Shown: positions 17,663 through 27,401 of the stretch, piece after piece
Layout: each line of letters opens with the position of its first letter
Position numbering within the stretch: the first letter of the stretch is position 1
Source: Clostridia bacterium
GTDB taxonomy: Bacteria > Bacillota > Clostridia > TANB77 > CAG-508
Assembly: GCA_017510525.1 (NCBI GenBank)
Contig: JAFWNC010000003.1
Location: 62,001-126,000, forward strand
Reading direction: 5' to 3'
DNA: 64,000 bases
The notes under the pieces: generated by a model
The model's input: only the letters and a program-made list of their open reading frames with translations
What the model was told of the DNA's origin: nothing
Databases searched by the model: none
Program-made: the position numbers and the translations under genes

Positions 17663-19318
17663 TTATCCTATAATCTCTCTAATCTGTTTTTCCAACCCTA
17701 ACACCTTCTCATTCAAAGACCTCATATCCTGATTATTAGCAGCTTTAGAAAATTTATCAGATTTAACTTTTTCACTCATATCGTCAATTTCATCTTTTAA
17801 TTTTTCAAGTTTATCCAAAATTTCTAACCTCAAGAAACGCTCTTTACTACTTCTAACAATCTCACTACTATCCTCCTCAAGTCTTGGAGTATCAACTAAT
17901 TCATATTTCTCACCAAACTTAGGAATAGTAACAGGAATAGAAGTAGTCTCCTCAATCTTTTCCTTAAGAACATCCTGAGCATCAGCCTCACCATGAACCA
18001 AGAAAATATGTTTAGGCTTTCTAATAAAAGAATAAACAAAATTTAAAAGCCATTCCTGATCAGCATGGCCAGAATATCCCTCAATATACTCAATTCTAGC
18101 ATTAATACCAATCTCCTCGCCAAAAATTTTAACCTTTTCAGCGCCATCAACAATTCTTCTACCTAAAGTACCAGGAGCCTGATAACCAACAAATAGAATT
18201 GTACTATTTGGATTCCATAAATTATGTTTTAAATGATGTTTAATTCTACCAATATCGCACATTCCACTTGCTGAAATAATAATAGAAGGATAATAATTTT
18301 CATTCAAAGCCTTAGATTCATCAGCAGTTCTAGTAAATTGAAGTCCTGGAAACTCTAAAGGATGATCACCCTGTTTTAATTTTTCCTGTATTTCCTCTTC
18401 AAAAAGATCAGTATTTTTATTAAATACTTCAGTAGCAGAAATTGCCAAAGGACTATCAACAAAAACCGGAACTTTCATAAGCTCTTCATATTTTCTTTGA
18501 AAGTCCTCATCATCAATATGTTCCTCTTTAAGCTTATCAATCTCATACAATATCTCTTGTGTTCTACCAACAGCAAAAGAAGGAATAATAACCCTACCAC
18601 CATGTTCCAAAGTTGAAGAAACAATATCTAAAAATAAATTAGCCTTCTCGTCATTTCTCATATGAAGCCTATTACCATAAGTAGACTCCATAACAAGAAA
18701 ATCAGCATCATCAATCATTGTAGGCTCACCTAAAAGAGGAATATCATTATTACCTAAATCACCAGTAAAAACTATTTTTTTAGTTTCACCATTTTCAGTA
18801 ACCCAAACTTCAATAATGCTAGAACCAAGCATATGACCAGCATCATTAAATCTAACTTTAATATTATCATCAATATCAATTATTTCATCATATAAAACAG
18901 GCTTAAAAATTTCTAAACATTTTGCACCATCCTCTGCAGTATATAGAGGCTCTAGCGGCTTAAGGCCCGCCCTTTCTCTTTTTCTATTCTTCCAACCAGC
19001 TTCATTCTCTTGAATATGACCACTATCAGGAAGCATAATAGAACATAAATCAACAGTGGCCTTAGTAGCATAAATAGGTCCTTTAAAACCTTCATTATAA
19101 AGTTTAGGAATCCTACCAGAATGATCAATATGAGCATGAGTAAGAAGCATAAAATCAATCTCACCCGGCATATATAAAAAATCATCTGAATTTTCAAGTT
19201 CCTCCTCATCTCTCCCCTGATACATACCACAATCAACTAAAAATTTTTTACCAGCAGCCTCTACCAAAAAATTAGATCCAGTAACAGCTTGAGCTGCCCC
19301 CAAAAAAATAATATTCAT
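17663..19318 (-). CDS. Beta-CASP metallo-beta-lactamase fold ribonuclease
   Basis: 551 residues with AGGAGGAG before the ATG. The metallo-beta-lactamase motifs are THAHIDHSGRIP, DAGHMLGSS and FTGDLGN. The beta-CASP part has ESTYGNRLH, IPSFAVGRTQEILYEI, VDSPLAISATEVF, ISASGMCDIGRIKHHL and GYSGHADQEW. These match the KH-less RNA-processing exonuclease group (CPSF-like or YsnE/Mbl type) rather than RNase J. A charged C-terminal coiled coil (~480-551) is an extension. It lies ten bases downstream of an unknown coiled-coil gene on the same strand. Confidence 0.85.
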   Translation of the reverse strand: MNIIFLGAAQAVTGSNFLVEAAGKKFLVDCGMYQGRDEEELENSDDFLYMPGEIDFMLLTHAHIDHSGRIPKLYNEGFKGPIYATKATVDLCSIMLPDSGHIQENEAGWKNRKRERAGLKPLEPLYTAEDGAKCLEIFKPVLYDEIIDIDDNIKVRFNDAGHMLGSSIIEVWVTENGETKKIVFTGDLGNNDIPLLGEPTMIDDADFLVMESTYGNRLHMRNDEKANLFLDIVSSTLEHGGRVIIPSFAVGRTQEILYEIDKLKEEHIDDEDFQRKYEELMKVPVFVDSPLAISATEVFNKNTDLFEEEIQEKLKQGDHPLEFPGLQFTRTADESKALNENYYPSIIISASGMCDIGRIKHHLKHNLWNPNSTILFVGYQAPGTLGRRIVDGAEKVKIFGEEIGINARIEYIEGYSGHADQEWLLNFVYSFIRKPKHIFLVHGEADAQDVLKEKIEETTSIPVTIPKFGEKYELVDTPRLEEDSSEIVRSSKERFLRLEILDKLEKLKDEIDDMSEKVKSDKFSKAANNQDMRSLNEKVLGLEKQIREIIG

Positions 19319-19327
19319 AATCTCCTC

Positions 19328-20893
19328 CTATAAAACATATAAAGAAACCTGTTTTTTAAACCTTACAGCCAAATCCTTTTTATCAAATTCAAAGTCAATA
19401 TCCTCTTTTTTCTCTAAGACATCATTATCATAAATCAAAACAGAAATAACCTCTTGCCCATCAACCTTTTCCTTCATCAAACTAATATCAATAGTTTCAA
19501 AATTTATAATTTGACTATCAATAACCCTAGAAATAATCCAGTAATTCAAATCAACGTTTCTAGCAAAAACATTAAAAATTCTATTCTCACAAGCTTTAGT
19601 AACAATCTTTTTCATAAGTTTCTCAACTAAATTATTTAATACCTTAATATCCTCAATCTTAGTATTGCTATCAACTCTAAGCTTTTTTAAATATCTCAGC
19701 TTATATAAAAGTTCAATATACTCTTCTTTTTCTGTAATCTCTTCAATCTCCTTGTCAATACACTTGATAACCTCTTTTTGAAAAGCTTTAACATATTCTA
19801 AAACATCAATACTATCCTTAGAAAAAACAGATAAAATATTTATTTTTTCCTTTAATTCCTCTTTCATAGCTAAATAACTTGAAGGCTTAGAAAGCTCCAT
19901 TAACTGTTTAAACCTCTTCACTCTTAACTCTTTTTTCCTAGATAAGTCATTTACCAATCCCTCAAGACTAAAATACTTTTTATCATCACTACGTAACTTA
20001 TTCCTTCTATTATATTCTCTTATCAAAAGTTCTTGGCTATTTAAAATCTTTTCAATTTGTTCCAAAGACTTAGAAATCTTCATTTTCTCTCTAGAAATCT
20101 TTAAAATATATTCAGATTTATTACTAATATCTTCATAACTCTTTAAAGCCTTATTGTAAATAGCAATATTATCCTCATGATCATTAGAAACAACAAGCAG
20201 TAATCTCATAAGAGATATATAAAAAGAATGCATAATTTTTTCATCATATCCATCTTTTAATCTCTTCTTAATCTCAGCAATGTAATCCTTTTTAGGAGAA
20301 GAATCTCCTTCCCACCTTTTCAAAAAAGCAGAACCAAAAATAATGGCTAAATCTTGATATATTAGATTATTTAGACAATTAATATTTTTATCACCATCAA
20401 CATCCCAAGACCAACCATTAAAATTTCTTATAACCTCAGTTTTATTTAAATTACTTCCATCCACCAACACTTTTTGAAAAGAATCTTTTAAATAATCATA
20501 TTTATTATGAATAAAAAAATACTTAGGCTTAATATCAGCAATCCCATACAAAAGAGCAACCTCAGTAGGATAAGAATAAATCTTCTTCTCCCTCTCATCA
20601 GTCAAAGCCCAAGTATGTCTCTTTTTAAGCTCCTGAATCTCCTCCTTTTTCGGATCCAACAAATAAATATGATTACAATACTCATCAATAATCTTAATAA
20701 TCTCATCTAAAAAATGACTCTTACTAGAATTAACAATCTTAATTTTAGCATAATCATCATAAGAAGTCTCAATTTTATAAAACATACTCAAAAGAAGATT
20801 TTTAGAATTCTCCTGAAAACGCTTTCTCTCAAGCAACTGATCTAAAATATAATTATAATCTTTAAACTTAGAAAACAAACCCTTTCTAGCCAA
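19328..20893 (-). CDS. Unknown coiled-coil protein
   Basis: 521 residues, not recognised. The frame opens with TTG (LARKGLFSKFKDYNYILDQLLE) behind a G-rich GGGGG stretch. The protein is soluble and mostly helical, rich in Lys, Glu, Ile and Leu, with long coiled-coil-prone stretches around 240-430. It has no transmembrane segment and no catalytic motif I can name. A central part (WSWDVDGDKN) is the most distinctive non-helical segment. It precedes the beta-CASP nuclease gene by ten bases and follows a degenerate repeat, so the two may be cotranscribed. Confidence 0.6.
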   Translation of the reverse strand: MARKGLFSKFKDYNYILDQLLERKRFQENSKNLLLSMFYKIETSYDDYAKIKIVNSSKSHFLDEIIKIIDEYCNHIYLLDPKKEEIQELKKRHTWALTDEREKKIYSYPTEVALLYGIADIKPKYFFIHNKYDYLKDSFQKVLVDGSNLNKTEVIRNFNGWSWDVDGDKNINCLNNLIYQDLAIIFGSAFLKRWEGDSSPKKDYIAEIKKRLKDGYDEKIMHSFYISLMRLLLVVSNDHEDNIAIYNKALKSYEDISNKSEYILKISREKMKISKSLEQIEKILNSQELLIREYNRRNKLRSDDKKYFSLEGLVNDLSRKKELRVKRFKQLMELSKPSSYLAMKEELKEKINILSVFSKDSIDVLEYVKAFQKEVIKCIDKEIEEITEKEEYIELLYKLRYLKKLRVDSNTKIEDIKVLNNLVEKLMKKIVTKACENRIFNVFARNVDLNYWIISRVIDSQIINFETIDISLMKEKVDGQEVISVLIYDNDVLEKKEDIDFEFDKKDLAVRFKKQVSLYVL

Positions 20894-20978
20894 ACTAAAA
20901 ACCCCCTTTCTTAAAATTTAAAATGAACTTGAAATTATAAATTAATTTTTTAAACTCCCGCGCATAAAGCTTAAATGG

Positions 20979-21008
20979 CAGATATTACTTTTTCGTAGCA
21001 ATTGTAGG
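20979..21008. repeat. One-ended copy of the 17531 element
   Basis: GCAGATATTACTTTTT followed by CGTAGCAATTG matches the left end of the element at 17531. It lies in the gap between the ftsK end and the unknown coiled-coil gene. The other end was not found. Confidence 0.5.
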
Positions 21009-21014
21009 AACAAC

Positions 21015-23492
21015 TTAATCTTCATTTTGAGGTGCATCCCCCACAGGCTCATTATTAGAAGGAGCCATCTTAAGCTCAGCCCATCTCTCCTTACTCATCA
21101 AAACTTCCCTAGGCTTACTACCCTGATAACCAGAAATAATACCCCTCTCCTCCATTTGATCAATAATTCTTCCAGCCCTAGCATAACCAACTTTGAATTT
21201 TCTTTGAATCAATGAAGCAGAAGCAGAACCAATCTCAATAACAGCCTCAATAGCCTCCTGTAAAAATGGATCAGCCTCATCATCATCAGATCCCTCAGCA
21301 AGCTCTTTATCAGAAGAATTAGCTTTCTCTATTTTTTCCAAAATATCATCATTATATGTAACTTCACCATCTCTCTTCAAGAAGTCAACAATCTTTTCAA
21401 CCTCACTATCAGAAATAAAAGCACCTTGAAGACGAACTGGTTTAGAAACACCAGAAGGATAAAACAACATATCACCTTTTCCTAGAAGCTTCTCTGCACC
21501 AGCCTGATCTAAGATAGTTCTAGAATCAACCTGAGAAGAAACCGCAAATGCAATTCTAGAAGGAATATTAGCCTTAATAATACCTGTAATTACATCAACA
21601 GAAGGTCTTTGAGTAGCAATAACCAAATGCATACCAGCAGCTCTTGCCATTTGAGCTAATCTACAAATTGCATCCTCAACATCATTAGGAGCAACCATCA
21701 TAAGATCAGCCAACTCATCAATAATAATAACAATTTGAGGAAGTTTTCCTTCACTCTGTTCTTGTTCCATAATAGCATTATAGCCTTTTATATCACGAAC
21801 TCCCTTTTCAGCAAATAAACTATATCTATTAACCATCTCTTGAACAGCCCATGAAAGAGCACCAGCAGCTTTCTTAGGGTCTGTTACAACTGGAATCAAT
21901 AAATGTGGAATTCCATTATAAACAGATAATTCAACAACTTTAGGATCAACCATAACAAGCTTAACTTCACTAGGTTTAGCCTTATATAAAATACTTGTAA
22001 TAAGAGTATTAATACAAACACTTTTACCAGAACCAGTAGAACCAGCAATCAAAACATGAGGCATCTTTGCTATATCAGTAACAACACACTCACCAGCAAC
22101 ATTTTTACCAATAGCAAAAGCAAGTTTAGAAGAAGCGCCCTCAAATTCTGAACTCTCCAATAAATCTCTTAAAGCAACAGCTTCTTTCTCCTTATTTGGA
22201 ATCTCAATACCAACAGCCTGTTTACCAGGAATAGGAGCTTCAATTCTAATACTTTCAGCAGCCAAGTTTAAAGCAATATCATCAGCAAGCTTAGCAATCT
22301 TACTTACTCTAACACCTTCAGCTGGTTTTAATTCATATCTTGTAATAGCAGGACCAACAGAAACATTTTCAACCTTAGCAGAAACCCCAAAACTATATAA
22401 AGTCTTTTGAAGCTTAGTAGCTATATCAGTTAAAGCTCTTTTACTACCTCTATTTCCACTTGTTTCACCCATTGATAATAACTCAATAGGAGGAAATTCA
22501 TAATTTTCATCATCAAAAGTATGAGTATAATGCTCTAATTGTAAAACCTCTTTTGTCTTCTCTTCTTTAACTTCCTGAACCTCTTTGAAAATATTATTTA
22601 ATTCATTTGGATTATCAGGTTTCTTTCCAAGATCAACTTCCTCAAGAGCAATTTGACTTTCTTTCATACCATTTGGATCAGCAATATTATCATCATCAAT
22701 GAAATTCTTTGATTTAAATAAACTAAATTTACCTTTTTTGCCAGAAGGTTTTTCTTCATTTAAATTATTAATAATAATCTCATCTTGGATTAAATCAAGG
22801 TTATCCATTTGATGCTTACTATTTCTGGCTCTCCCTTCAGCATATTGTTTAGCTAATTCTTCTCTACGTTTACTTCTACGTTCTGCTCTTTCCTCAGCAT
22901 AAGCTTCTCTCTCTTCTTTTCTATATGCCTTTCTTTCCTCAGCCCTATCAATAGCATCAAGAATTAAATCTAATGGTCTCAATCCCATAATATAAATAGC
23001 TGAAACAATAGCACATCCAATACAAAGAACAGTAGCACCAACACCACCTAATAATTTAGATAAAGGTGTACCAATAATTGCGCCAATAGCACCTCCACCT
23101 TTATTGCTAGCGCCTTGATCATATGCCTCTTTAACTATCTCTTCAAAAGTTGCATTACTTGCAATATCAATATGATTAAAATTATAAATATGAAAAATAG
23201 CAGCAATTGCAACTATAAAAATCACATATTTAGAAATTCTTGTTGATAAATATATATCTTTTTCCTTTGCAATTGATATAGACATAAAAAACAATGCAAC
23301 AGGTAATATATATTTAATAACACCTATAAGTCCACCTAAAACAGGATTCAAATTCTGTCCAACACTCCCAGCATTAGTATATATAAGAACAGCTAATAAA
23401 ATACTAACAATAATCATAGAAATAACAATAATATCCACGTCTTGTTGTTTTTTAGCTGATTTTCTAGTTTTCTTTCTACCTCTTTTTGCCAC
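21015..23492 (-). CDS. ftsK: DNA translocase FtsK/SpoIIIE
   Basis: 825 residues starting with GTG behind AGGAGG. The N-terminus has about four transmembrane segments (residues 20-190), then a charged Arg/Glu linker. The motor domain (~390-730) has the Walker [12 protein letters not shown], the Walker [13 protein letters not shown] and [15 protein letters not shown]-terminal winged-helix gamma domain ([29 protein letters not shown]) reads polar DNA sequences. It pumps chromosomal DNA at division and, in spore formers, into the forespore. From sequence alone I cannot say whether it is the vegetative or sporulation paralogue. Confidence 0.95.
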   Translation of the reverse strand: MAKRGRKKTRKSAKKQQDVDIIVISMIIVSILLAVLIYTNAGSVGQNLNPVLGGLIGVIKYILPVALFFMSISIAKEKDIYLSTRISKYVIFIVAIAAIFHIYNFNHIDIASNATFEEIVKEAYDQGASNKGGGAIGAIIGTPLSKLLGGVGATVLCIGCAIVSAIYIMGLRPLDLILDAIDRAEERKAYRKEEREAYAEERAERRSKRREELAKQYAEGRARNSKHQMDNLDLIQDEIIINNLNEEKPSGKKGKFSLFKSKNFIDDDNIADPNGMKESQIALEEVDLGKKPDNPNELNNIFKEVQEVKEEKTKEVLQLEHYTHTFDDENYEFPPIELLSMGETSGNRGSKRALTDIATKLQKTLYSFGVSAKVENVSVGPAITRYELKPAEGVRVSKIAKLADDIALNLAAESIRIEAPIPGKQAVGIEIPNKEKEAVALRDLLESSEFEGASSKLAFAIGKNVAGECVVTDIAKMPHVLIAGSTGSGKSVCINTLITSILYKAKPSEVKLVMVDPKVVELSVYNGIPHLLIPVVTDPKKAAGALSWAVQEMVNRYSLFAEKGVRDIKGYNAIMEQEQSEGKLPQIVIIIDELADLMMVAPNDVEDAICRLAQMARAAGMHLVIATQRPSVDVITGIIKANIPSRIAFAVSSQVDSRTILDQAGAEKLLGKGDMLFYPSGVSKPVRLQGAFISDSEVEKIVDFLKRDGEVTYNDDILEKIEKANSSDKELAEGSDDDEADPFLQEAIEAVIEIGSASASLIQRKFKVGYARAGRIIDQMEERGIISGYQGSKPREVLMSKERWAELKMAPSNNEPVGDAPQNED

Positions 23493-23510
23493 AACATTCC
23501 TCCTAAATTA

Positions 23511-23559
23511 AAAACCAGAAATCGGTATCAACGCATAATTGACCTTGATTTCTGGTTTT
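23511..23559 (-). terminator. Hairpin between the ATPase-subunit-b-like gene and ftsK
   Basis: AAAACCAGAAATC and its exact complement flank a ~23-base loop, with a T run on the minus strand. It probably terminates the gene ending at 23578 just before ftsK. Confidence 0.65.
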
Positions 23560-23577
23560 GCTTTTTAATTATCCGAT

Positions 23578-24057
23578 TTATTTTAATTCTTTTCTATTAT
23601 TCTTAATAGTCTCTAAAGCATTGTTCATAGTTGCTTCAATAATACTCATATTAGATTTTAAAGTATTAATAGTACCTTCAATATCCTCTAAAATATTATC
23701 AGCATATTCTTTAGTTCCCTCAGACATTTCCTTAGACATTTGGTTAGCTGTTTCAATTATCTTCGCTTTTTCTTCATAAGCCTTTTTAGTTATTTCATGC
23801 TCATCAATCATAGCAATAATTCTATTTTCAGCTTCCTTAACAATATCATCAGCTTCCTTTTGAGCTTCTTCCATAATTCTAGAGCGTTCCTCTTTAACCC
23901 ATTTAGCTTGTTTTAATTCATCAGGAAGTTTTAATCTGATTTCTTTTACAATATCAAATATATCTTCTCTCTCAACAATACACTTATCTGTAAATGGTAC
24001 CTTTTTACTATTTTCAATCATCTCTTCTAAAGTCTCTAAAAGAGTAAATATTTCCAT
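23578..24057 (-). CDS. Coiled-coil protein, DivIVA/ATPase-b-like
   Basis: 159 residues of almost continuous helix. An N-terminal segment (ETLEEMIENSKKVPFTDKC) is followed by an Ala/Glu/Lys-rich coiled coil. No membrane segment or catalytic motif is seen. Similar small coiled-coil genes occur beside rsmD/coaD in Clostridia and are usually annotated as ATPase or DivIVA-like. It starts 37 bases downstream of rsmD on the same strand. Its role is unknown. Confidence 0.65.
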   Translation of the reverse strand: MEIFTLLETLEEMIENSKKVPFTDKCIVEREDIFDIVKEIRLKLPDELKQAKWVKEERSRIMEEAQKEADDIVKEAENRIIAMIDEHEITKKAYEEKAKIIETANQMSKEMSEGTKEYADNILEDIEGTINTLKSNMSIIEATMNNALETIKNNRKELK

Positions 24058-24093
24058 GTTTTTCCCCTTTCGAATGTTAATTATATTTTTAAA

Positions 24094-24648
24094 CTAAATT
24101 TTTAAAAATATAAGATAAACTCTTCCATATTTTCTAATATCAATTGCTTCTAATCCAATTTCTGAAATTTGAGATTTAACCCTATCAATTTCATCAGTCT
24201 CAGCAACTATTAATGCATTATCATTATAAATTCCCAATTCAATAATTAGTTTTAAAGCTTCAACAATTCCATTACTCTCATATGGAGGATCTAAAAAAAC
24301 AATATCAGGTTTTAGTTCATCCTTTTTAATTTTTTTTAAAGCATCCCTAAAATCTGAAAGATATACAATAGATTTATCTTTCGTTCTTGTTTTCTCAATA
24401 TTTTGCAAAATTATTTTATTTGCATCTTTAGAATTATCACAAAACAAAGCCATTTTAGCCCCACGACTTAAAGATTCTAAACCTAAAGCACCACTGCCTG
24501 AAAACAAATCTAAAACCAACGCATCATCAATTCTATCTCCGATAATACTAAATAAAGGCTCTTTTACCCTATCTAAAGTAGGTCTTGTATTCAAACCATC
24601 TAATGTTTTTAAATTTGTACCCCTAGCCGTACCACTAATAATTCTCAT
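24094..24648 (-). CDS. rsmD: 16S rRNA (guanine(966)-N(2))-methyltransferase RsmD
   Basis: About 184 residues. MRIISGTARG and NTRPTLDRVKEPLFSII at the N-terminus, VLDLFSGSGALGLESLSRGA (SAM binding) and DIVFLDPPYES (the DPPY catalytic motif) are all diagnostic. It methylates G966 of 16S rRNA. The ATG at 24648 has GGAGA six bases upstream and fits better than the GTG at 24654. Length is normal. Confidence 0.95.
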   Translation of the reverse strand: MRIISGTARGTNLKTLDGLNTRPTLDRVKEPLFSIIGDRIDDALVLDLFSGSGALGLESLSRGAKMALFCDNSKDANKIILQNIEKTRTKDKSIVYLSDFRDALKKIKKDELKPDIVFLDPPYESNGIVEALKLIIELGIYNDNALIVAETDEIDRVKSQISEIGLEAIDIRKYGRVYLIFLKI

Positions 24649-24795
24649 AGACACTCTCCGATAATTCTATACATATATATTTTATTGTAAATATAAAATA
24701 AGTCAATAATATTAACAGAATTGTAAACAATACTTAATTAATGTAATATTTGGTTAATTTTTTTGTAACATTTCTCTCTAAGAAAAGCGGCTCCT

Positions 24796-24826
24796 CCATA
24801 TGGAGAACTCTAGTTCTCCTCTACGA
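24796..24826. repeat. Small palindromic repeat, family A (copy 4)
   Basis: TGGAGAACTCTAGTTCTCC then TCTACGAA, the reverse orientation of copies 1-3. It lies in the 310-base gap upstream of rsmD, which otherwise holds AT-rich sequence and the next two features. Confidence 0.8.
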
Positions 24827-24846
24827 AAAATATCCTATATTGTTTG

Positions 24847-24870
24847 TCGCGGAGCACTTAAGTGCTCCAT
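24847..24870. repeat. Small palindromic repeat, family A variant (copy 5)
   Basis: TCGCGGAGCACTTAAGTGCTCC, a perfect palindrome with compensating changes relative to the other copies (GAGCACTT for GAGAACT). The paired changes suggest the hairpin itself is conserved. Confidence 0.75.
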
Positions 24871-24923
24871 ATTATAGGTAAACATTCCCCGACGACCCGT
24901 CTTCAAATAACCGCCCCAGTCAA

Positions 24924-24950
24924 AAAGAGACACGCAAAACGTGTCTCTTT
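24924..24950 (-). terminator. Terminator of the sepF-divIVA operon
   Basis: AAAGAGACACG, a short loop and the exact complement, followed by a T run on the minus strand. It begins 15 bases after the divIVA stop. Confidence 0.85.
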
Positions 24951-24964
24951 ATCTTTCGTAAAAA

Positions 24965-25414
24965 TTAATCTTCATTCATATCTTTAAGAAGCTCTAATTG
25001 AGAAATTAACAAAGCCTCCATCTTAGCTTTATAAATTTCAAACTGTTTCTTAGTCTCCATAAACTCTCTCTTCTTAGTTTCACTTTCTTTTGTTAACTCA
25101 TCTACAGAAGTTTGAATCTTGCTTCTAGCATCACTTAAAATTTGTTCAGCTTGATCCTCAGCATTTTTCTTAATGTCGTCCGCAGTTTTTTGAGCCATAA
25201 CTAGAGTATTTTGTAATGTAGACTCAATATTTTTATATTGTTCAACATCTTTCTTAGCTCTTTCAACCTGTTCTTTTAAATCAGAATTTTCTTTATAAAG
25301 TCTTTCATAATCAACAGTAATTTCATCTAAAAAATCATCAACTTCATCTACATTATAACCATTCATCATTTGTTTTTGAAATTTTTTGTTTTCAATATCT
25401 AATGGTGTTATCAT
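24965..25414 (-). CDS. divIVA: DivIVA-domain cell-division/polarity protein
   Basis: 149 residues. The N-terminal DivIVA membrane-binding domain reads ITPLDIENKKF and GYNVDEVDDFLDEI; the rest is coiled coil. These proteins bind curved membrane at septa and poles. The ATG has GGAGG upstream. It lies 12 bases downstream of sepF, the usual clostridial and bacillar neighbourhood. Confidence 0.92.
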   Translation of the reverse strand: MITPLDIENKKFQKQMMNGYNVDEVDDFLDEITVDYERLYKENSDLKEQVERAKKDVEQYKNIESTLQNTLVMAQKTADDIKKNAEDQAEQILSDARSKIQTSVDELTKESETKKREFMETKKQFEIYKAKMEALLISQLELLKDMNED

Positions 25415-25426
25415 CTTATCCTCCTA

Positions 25427-25906
25427 TTATTTTAGCCATGAAACTGAAAGTTTATTTTTAATTTCCTCTCTTGTCATGTCATTTACTATGTCATAATTGA
25501 ATGGAGCTACAATAAATATAGAATTAGAAACTTTTTCAAAATGTCCATCTAATACTTTTACAGCACCACTTATAACATCTAAAATTCTTCTTGCAACATC
25601 TTTATTAACATACTCTAAGTTAACAACAATTGCATTTTTCTCTCTAAGTAGAATACAAATATCCTCAGCTTGTTCAAAAGCAGTTGGTTTTGCAATTTTC
25701 ATTTTAATTTGTTGTTGTGGCATATTAACAACTTTGCTATTTTTTCTTAATTTAAATATCCCCTTTTCTTCATCTTCTGGTTCCTCAACATCAGAACTAT
25801 CATATGCATATGGATATTCATTTTCTAACATTTCTTCGTCTTCTGCTTCCTCTCCGTTATCTACACCTAAAAAATCTAAAATTTTATTTACGACTGCGTT
25901 TGCCAT
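25427..25906 (-). CDS. sepF: Cell division protein SepF
   Basis: 159 residues. A short amphipathic N-terminus (MANAVVNKILDFLGV) suits membrane binding. An acidic linker precedes the SepF domain: DICILLREKNAIVVNLEYVNKDVARRILDVISG, then GHFEKVSNSIFIVAPFNYDI. It anchors and bundles FtsZ at the division site. AGGAGG precedes the ATG. It forms an operon with divIVA. The gene above (HlyD-like) is on the same strand, with a terminator-like hairpin near its end. Confidence 0.95.
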   Translation of the reverse strand: MANAVVNKILDFLGVDNGEEAEDEEMLENEYPYAYDSSDVEEPEDEEKGIFKLRKNSKVVNMPQQQIKMKIAKPTAFEQAEDICILLREKNAIVVNLEYVNKDVARRILDVISGAVKVLDGHFEKVSNSIFIVAPFNYDIVNDMTREEIKNKLSVSWLK

Positions 25907-26033
25907 CTACTTTCCTCCTAAACATACTTGTATATTTTTTATGTATATAGTATCTATCTATTTTGATTCATTGTCAAGCATTTTTTTAATTGTTATTTAA
26001 AAAAAATATATTTGTAATATAATTGTAATATTT

Positions 26034-26066
26034 AAAATAGAGCACTAATTCTAAGTGCTCTATTTT
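26034..26066 (-). terminator. Terminator at the end of the HlyD-like gene
   Basis: AAAATAGAGCACT and the complement AGTGCTCTATTTT around a short loop, followed by T-rich sequence on the minus strand. The stop codon of the upstream gene lies within the stem. Confidence 0.75.
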
Positions 26067-27307
26067 TTCTTTAAATTAATCTTATCATATAACTTAATAT
26101 TATACATATTTTTAATCTCTTCAGCCGAATAACCTAGTTCCTTTAATTCCTGAGTACTATAATTCTCTACCAAAGAATAATCATCATTGCTTCTTACAAT
26201 CTTAACCAAAACATCAACATTATATCCTGCTCTATTTCTTTGTATATAAGCTAAATCTCCATCATAAGTAATAGCTGAATTAGGAATCTTAAGTCCAGTA
26301 TATTCCCACCAAACAACAGTAACATTTATCTTTCTATAGTTAACAAGTTTTTCATCTAAACTATCAGCCTCAAAAACAATAATCTTATCATCACCATCAT
26401 CTTTAATAAACTTAACTTTGGCAGAAACAACATCATCAGAACCTATATCAATTTTAACTTTATCTCCAACTTTAGCATTTCTAGCAGCATCACTATTCAT
26501 AACAATTGCTAGATAGCAATTAAACTCATTAATAATCTTACCACTTTCTTCACTAGAAGAAATAAGTTCTCCGCTTTTTAATTCTAAATCATTCAAGAAA
26601 TCCTTACTTAAATAATTAAAATCATCACTTTTGAAAACATCTTCATATTCATCAACTCTATATGAAACTGTCCCACTTGTAGGAGAATATATTTCCTCAG
26701 CATTTGCAGTAAGTTGTGCAACATAGTTATTTCTTTCATCAATCAATTCTTTTAAATGTGAACCTTCCGGACTATTTTCTCCAACAATTCTTGATATTTT
26801 ATTTGTATATTCATCAATCTGTTTTTTGTTTTTTTCAATTTCTTCAATATTATTTTCGGTATATGTTTTATCAATAATATCTCTAATTTCAGATTTCAAA
26901 ACTTCTACATCACTTGTAAAAACAGTAACTTCATTTTTTTGAGCCTCTTCAATCTGATCTGTTATTTCATCTATTTTCTTATGTATATCTCCCTCACTAT
27001 TCACATAGTATCTAAAAACAATATCACCCTTAGCAACTTTTTTTCCTTCTGTTTTTATTTTCTCCATACCATTTTGATAGTTTTCACCTTTTAAAACAGT
27101 TTCATTTCTAATAATATAAGCATCATGAGTTTCATCTAAAGAAAGCTTTCCCTCTTCAACCACAAAAATATCAGTAGGTTCTCTAATTAAATCTATAATG
27201 CTCTTTAGAAAAACAATTGCAAAAATAAATATTAAAATAGCAGCAACAATTTTTATACCTAAAACCCAATGATTACTATTCTTTAGTTTATCCAAATCAA
27301 ACTTCAT
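26060..27307 (-). CDS. HlyD-like membrane-anchored adaptor protein
   Basis: 415 residues. One N-terminal transmembrane segment (about 15-37) is followed by a barrel-sandwich half (IRNETVLKGENYQNGMEKIKTEGKKVAKGDIVFRYY), a long coiled coil (~110-200), and the second half (IYSPTSGTVSYRVDEYEDVF), then beta-rich repeats. This is the layout of HlyD/membrane-fusion adaptors. In Clostridia such genes sit beside sepF without a dedicated transporter, so a transport role is not certain. It is the gene directly upstream of sepF on the same strand. Confidence 0.75.
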   Translation of the reverse strand: MKFDLDKLKNSNHWVLGIKIVAAILIFIFAIVFLKSIIDLIREPTDIFVVEEGKLSLDETHDAYIIRNETVLKGENYQNGMEKIKTEGKKVAKGDIVFRYYVNSEGDIHKKIDEITDQIEEAQKNEVTVFTSDVEVLKSEIRDIIDKTYTENNIEEIEKNKKQIDEYTNKISRIVGENSPEGSHLKELIDERNNYVAQLTANAEEIYSPTSGTVSYRVDEYEDVFKSDDFNYLSKDFLNDLELKSGELISSSEESGKIINEFNCYLAIVMNSDAARNAKVGDKVKIDIGSDDVVSAKVKFIKDDGDDKIIVFEADSLDEKLVNYRKINVTVVWWEYTGLKIPNSAITYDGDLAYIQRNRAGYNVDVLVKIVRSNDDYSLVENYSTQELKELGYSAEEIKNMYNIKLYDKINLKKK

Positions 27308-27355
27308 TCCCTTCTTCTTTTTCGTCCATCTCAGCCAGCATTACTCTAAACATTT

Positions 27356-27401
27356 GTAGGGGCGAGCATCGCTCGTCCGTCTCCAACGTCGTTACCCTAT
27401 A
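27356..27401. repeat. Palindromic repeat, family B, at the miaA 3' end
   Basis: GTAGGGGCGAGCATCGCTCGTCC followed by a tail ending TTACCCTATAC. The tail, also seen after the copies near 53806 and 59370, supplies the TAA stop of full-length miaA at 27392-27394. Confidence 0.75.

Noticed and set aside
24655..24964. A small RNA or tRNA gene in the 310-base gap
   Set aside because: I see only two palindromic repeats, a terminator and AT-rich sequence. No cloverleaf or known RNA motif was found.
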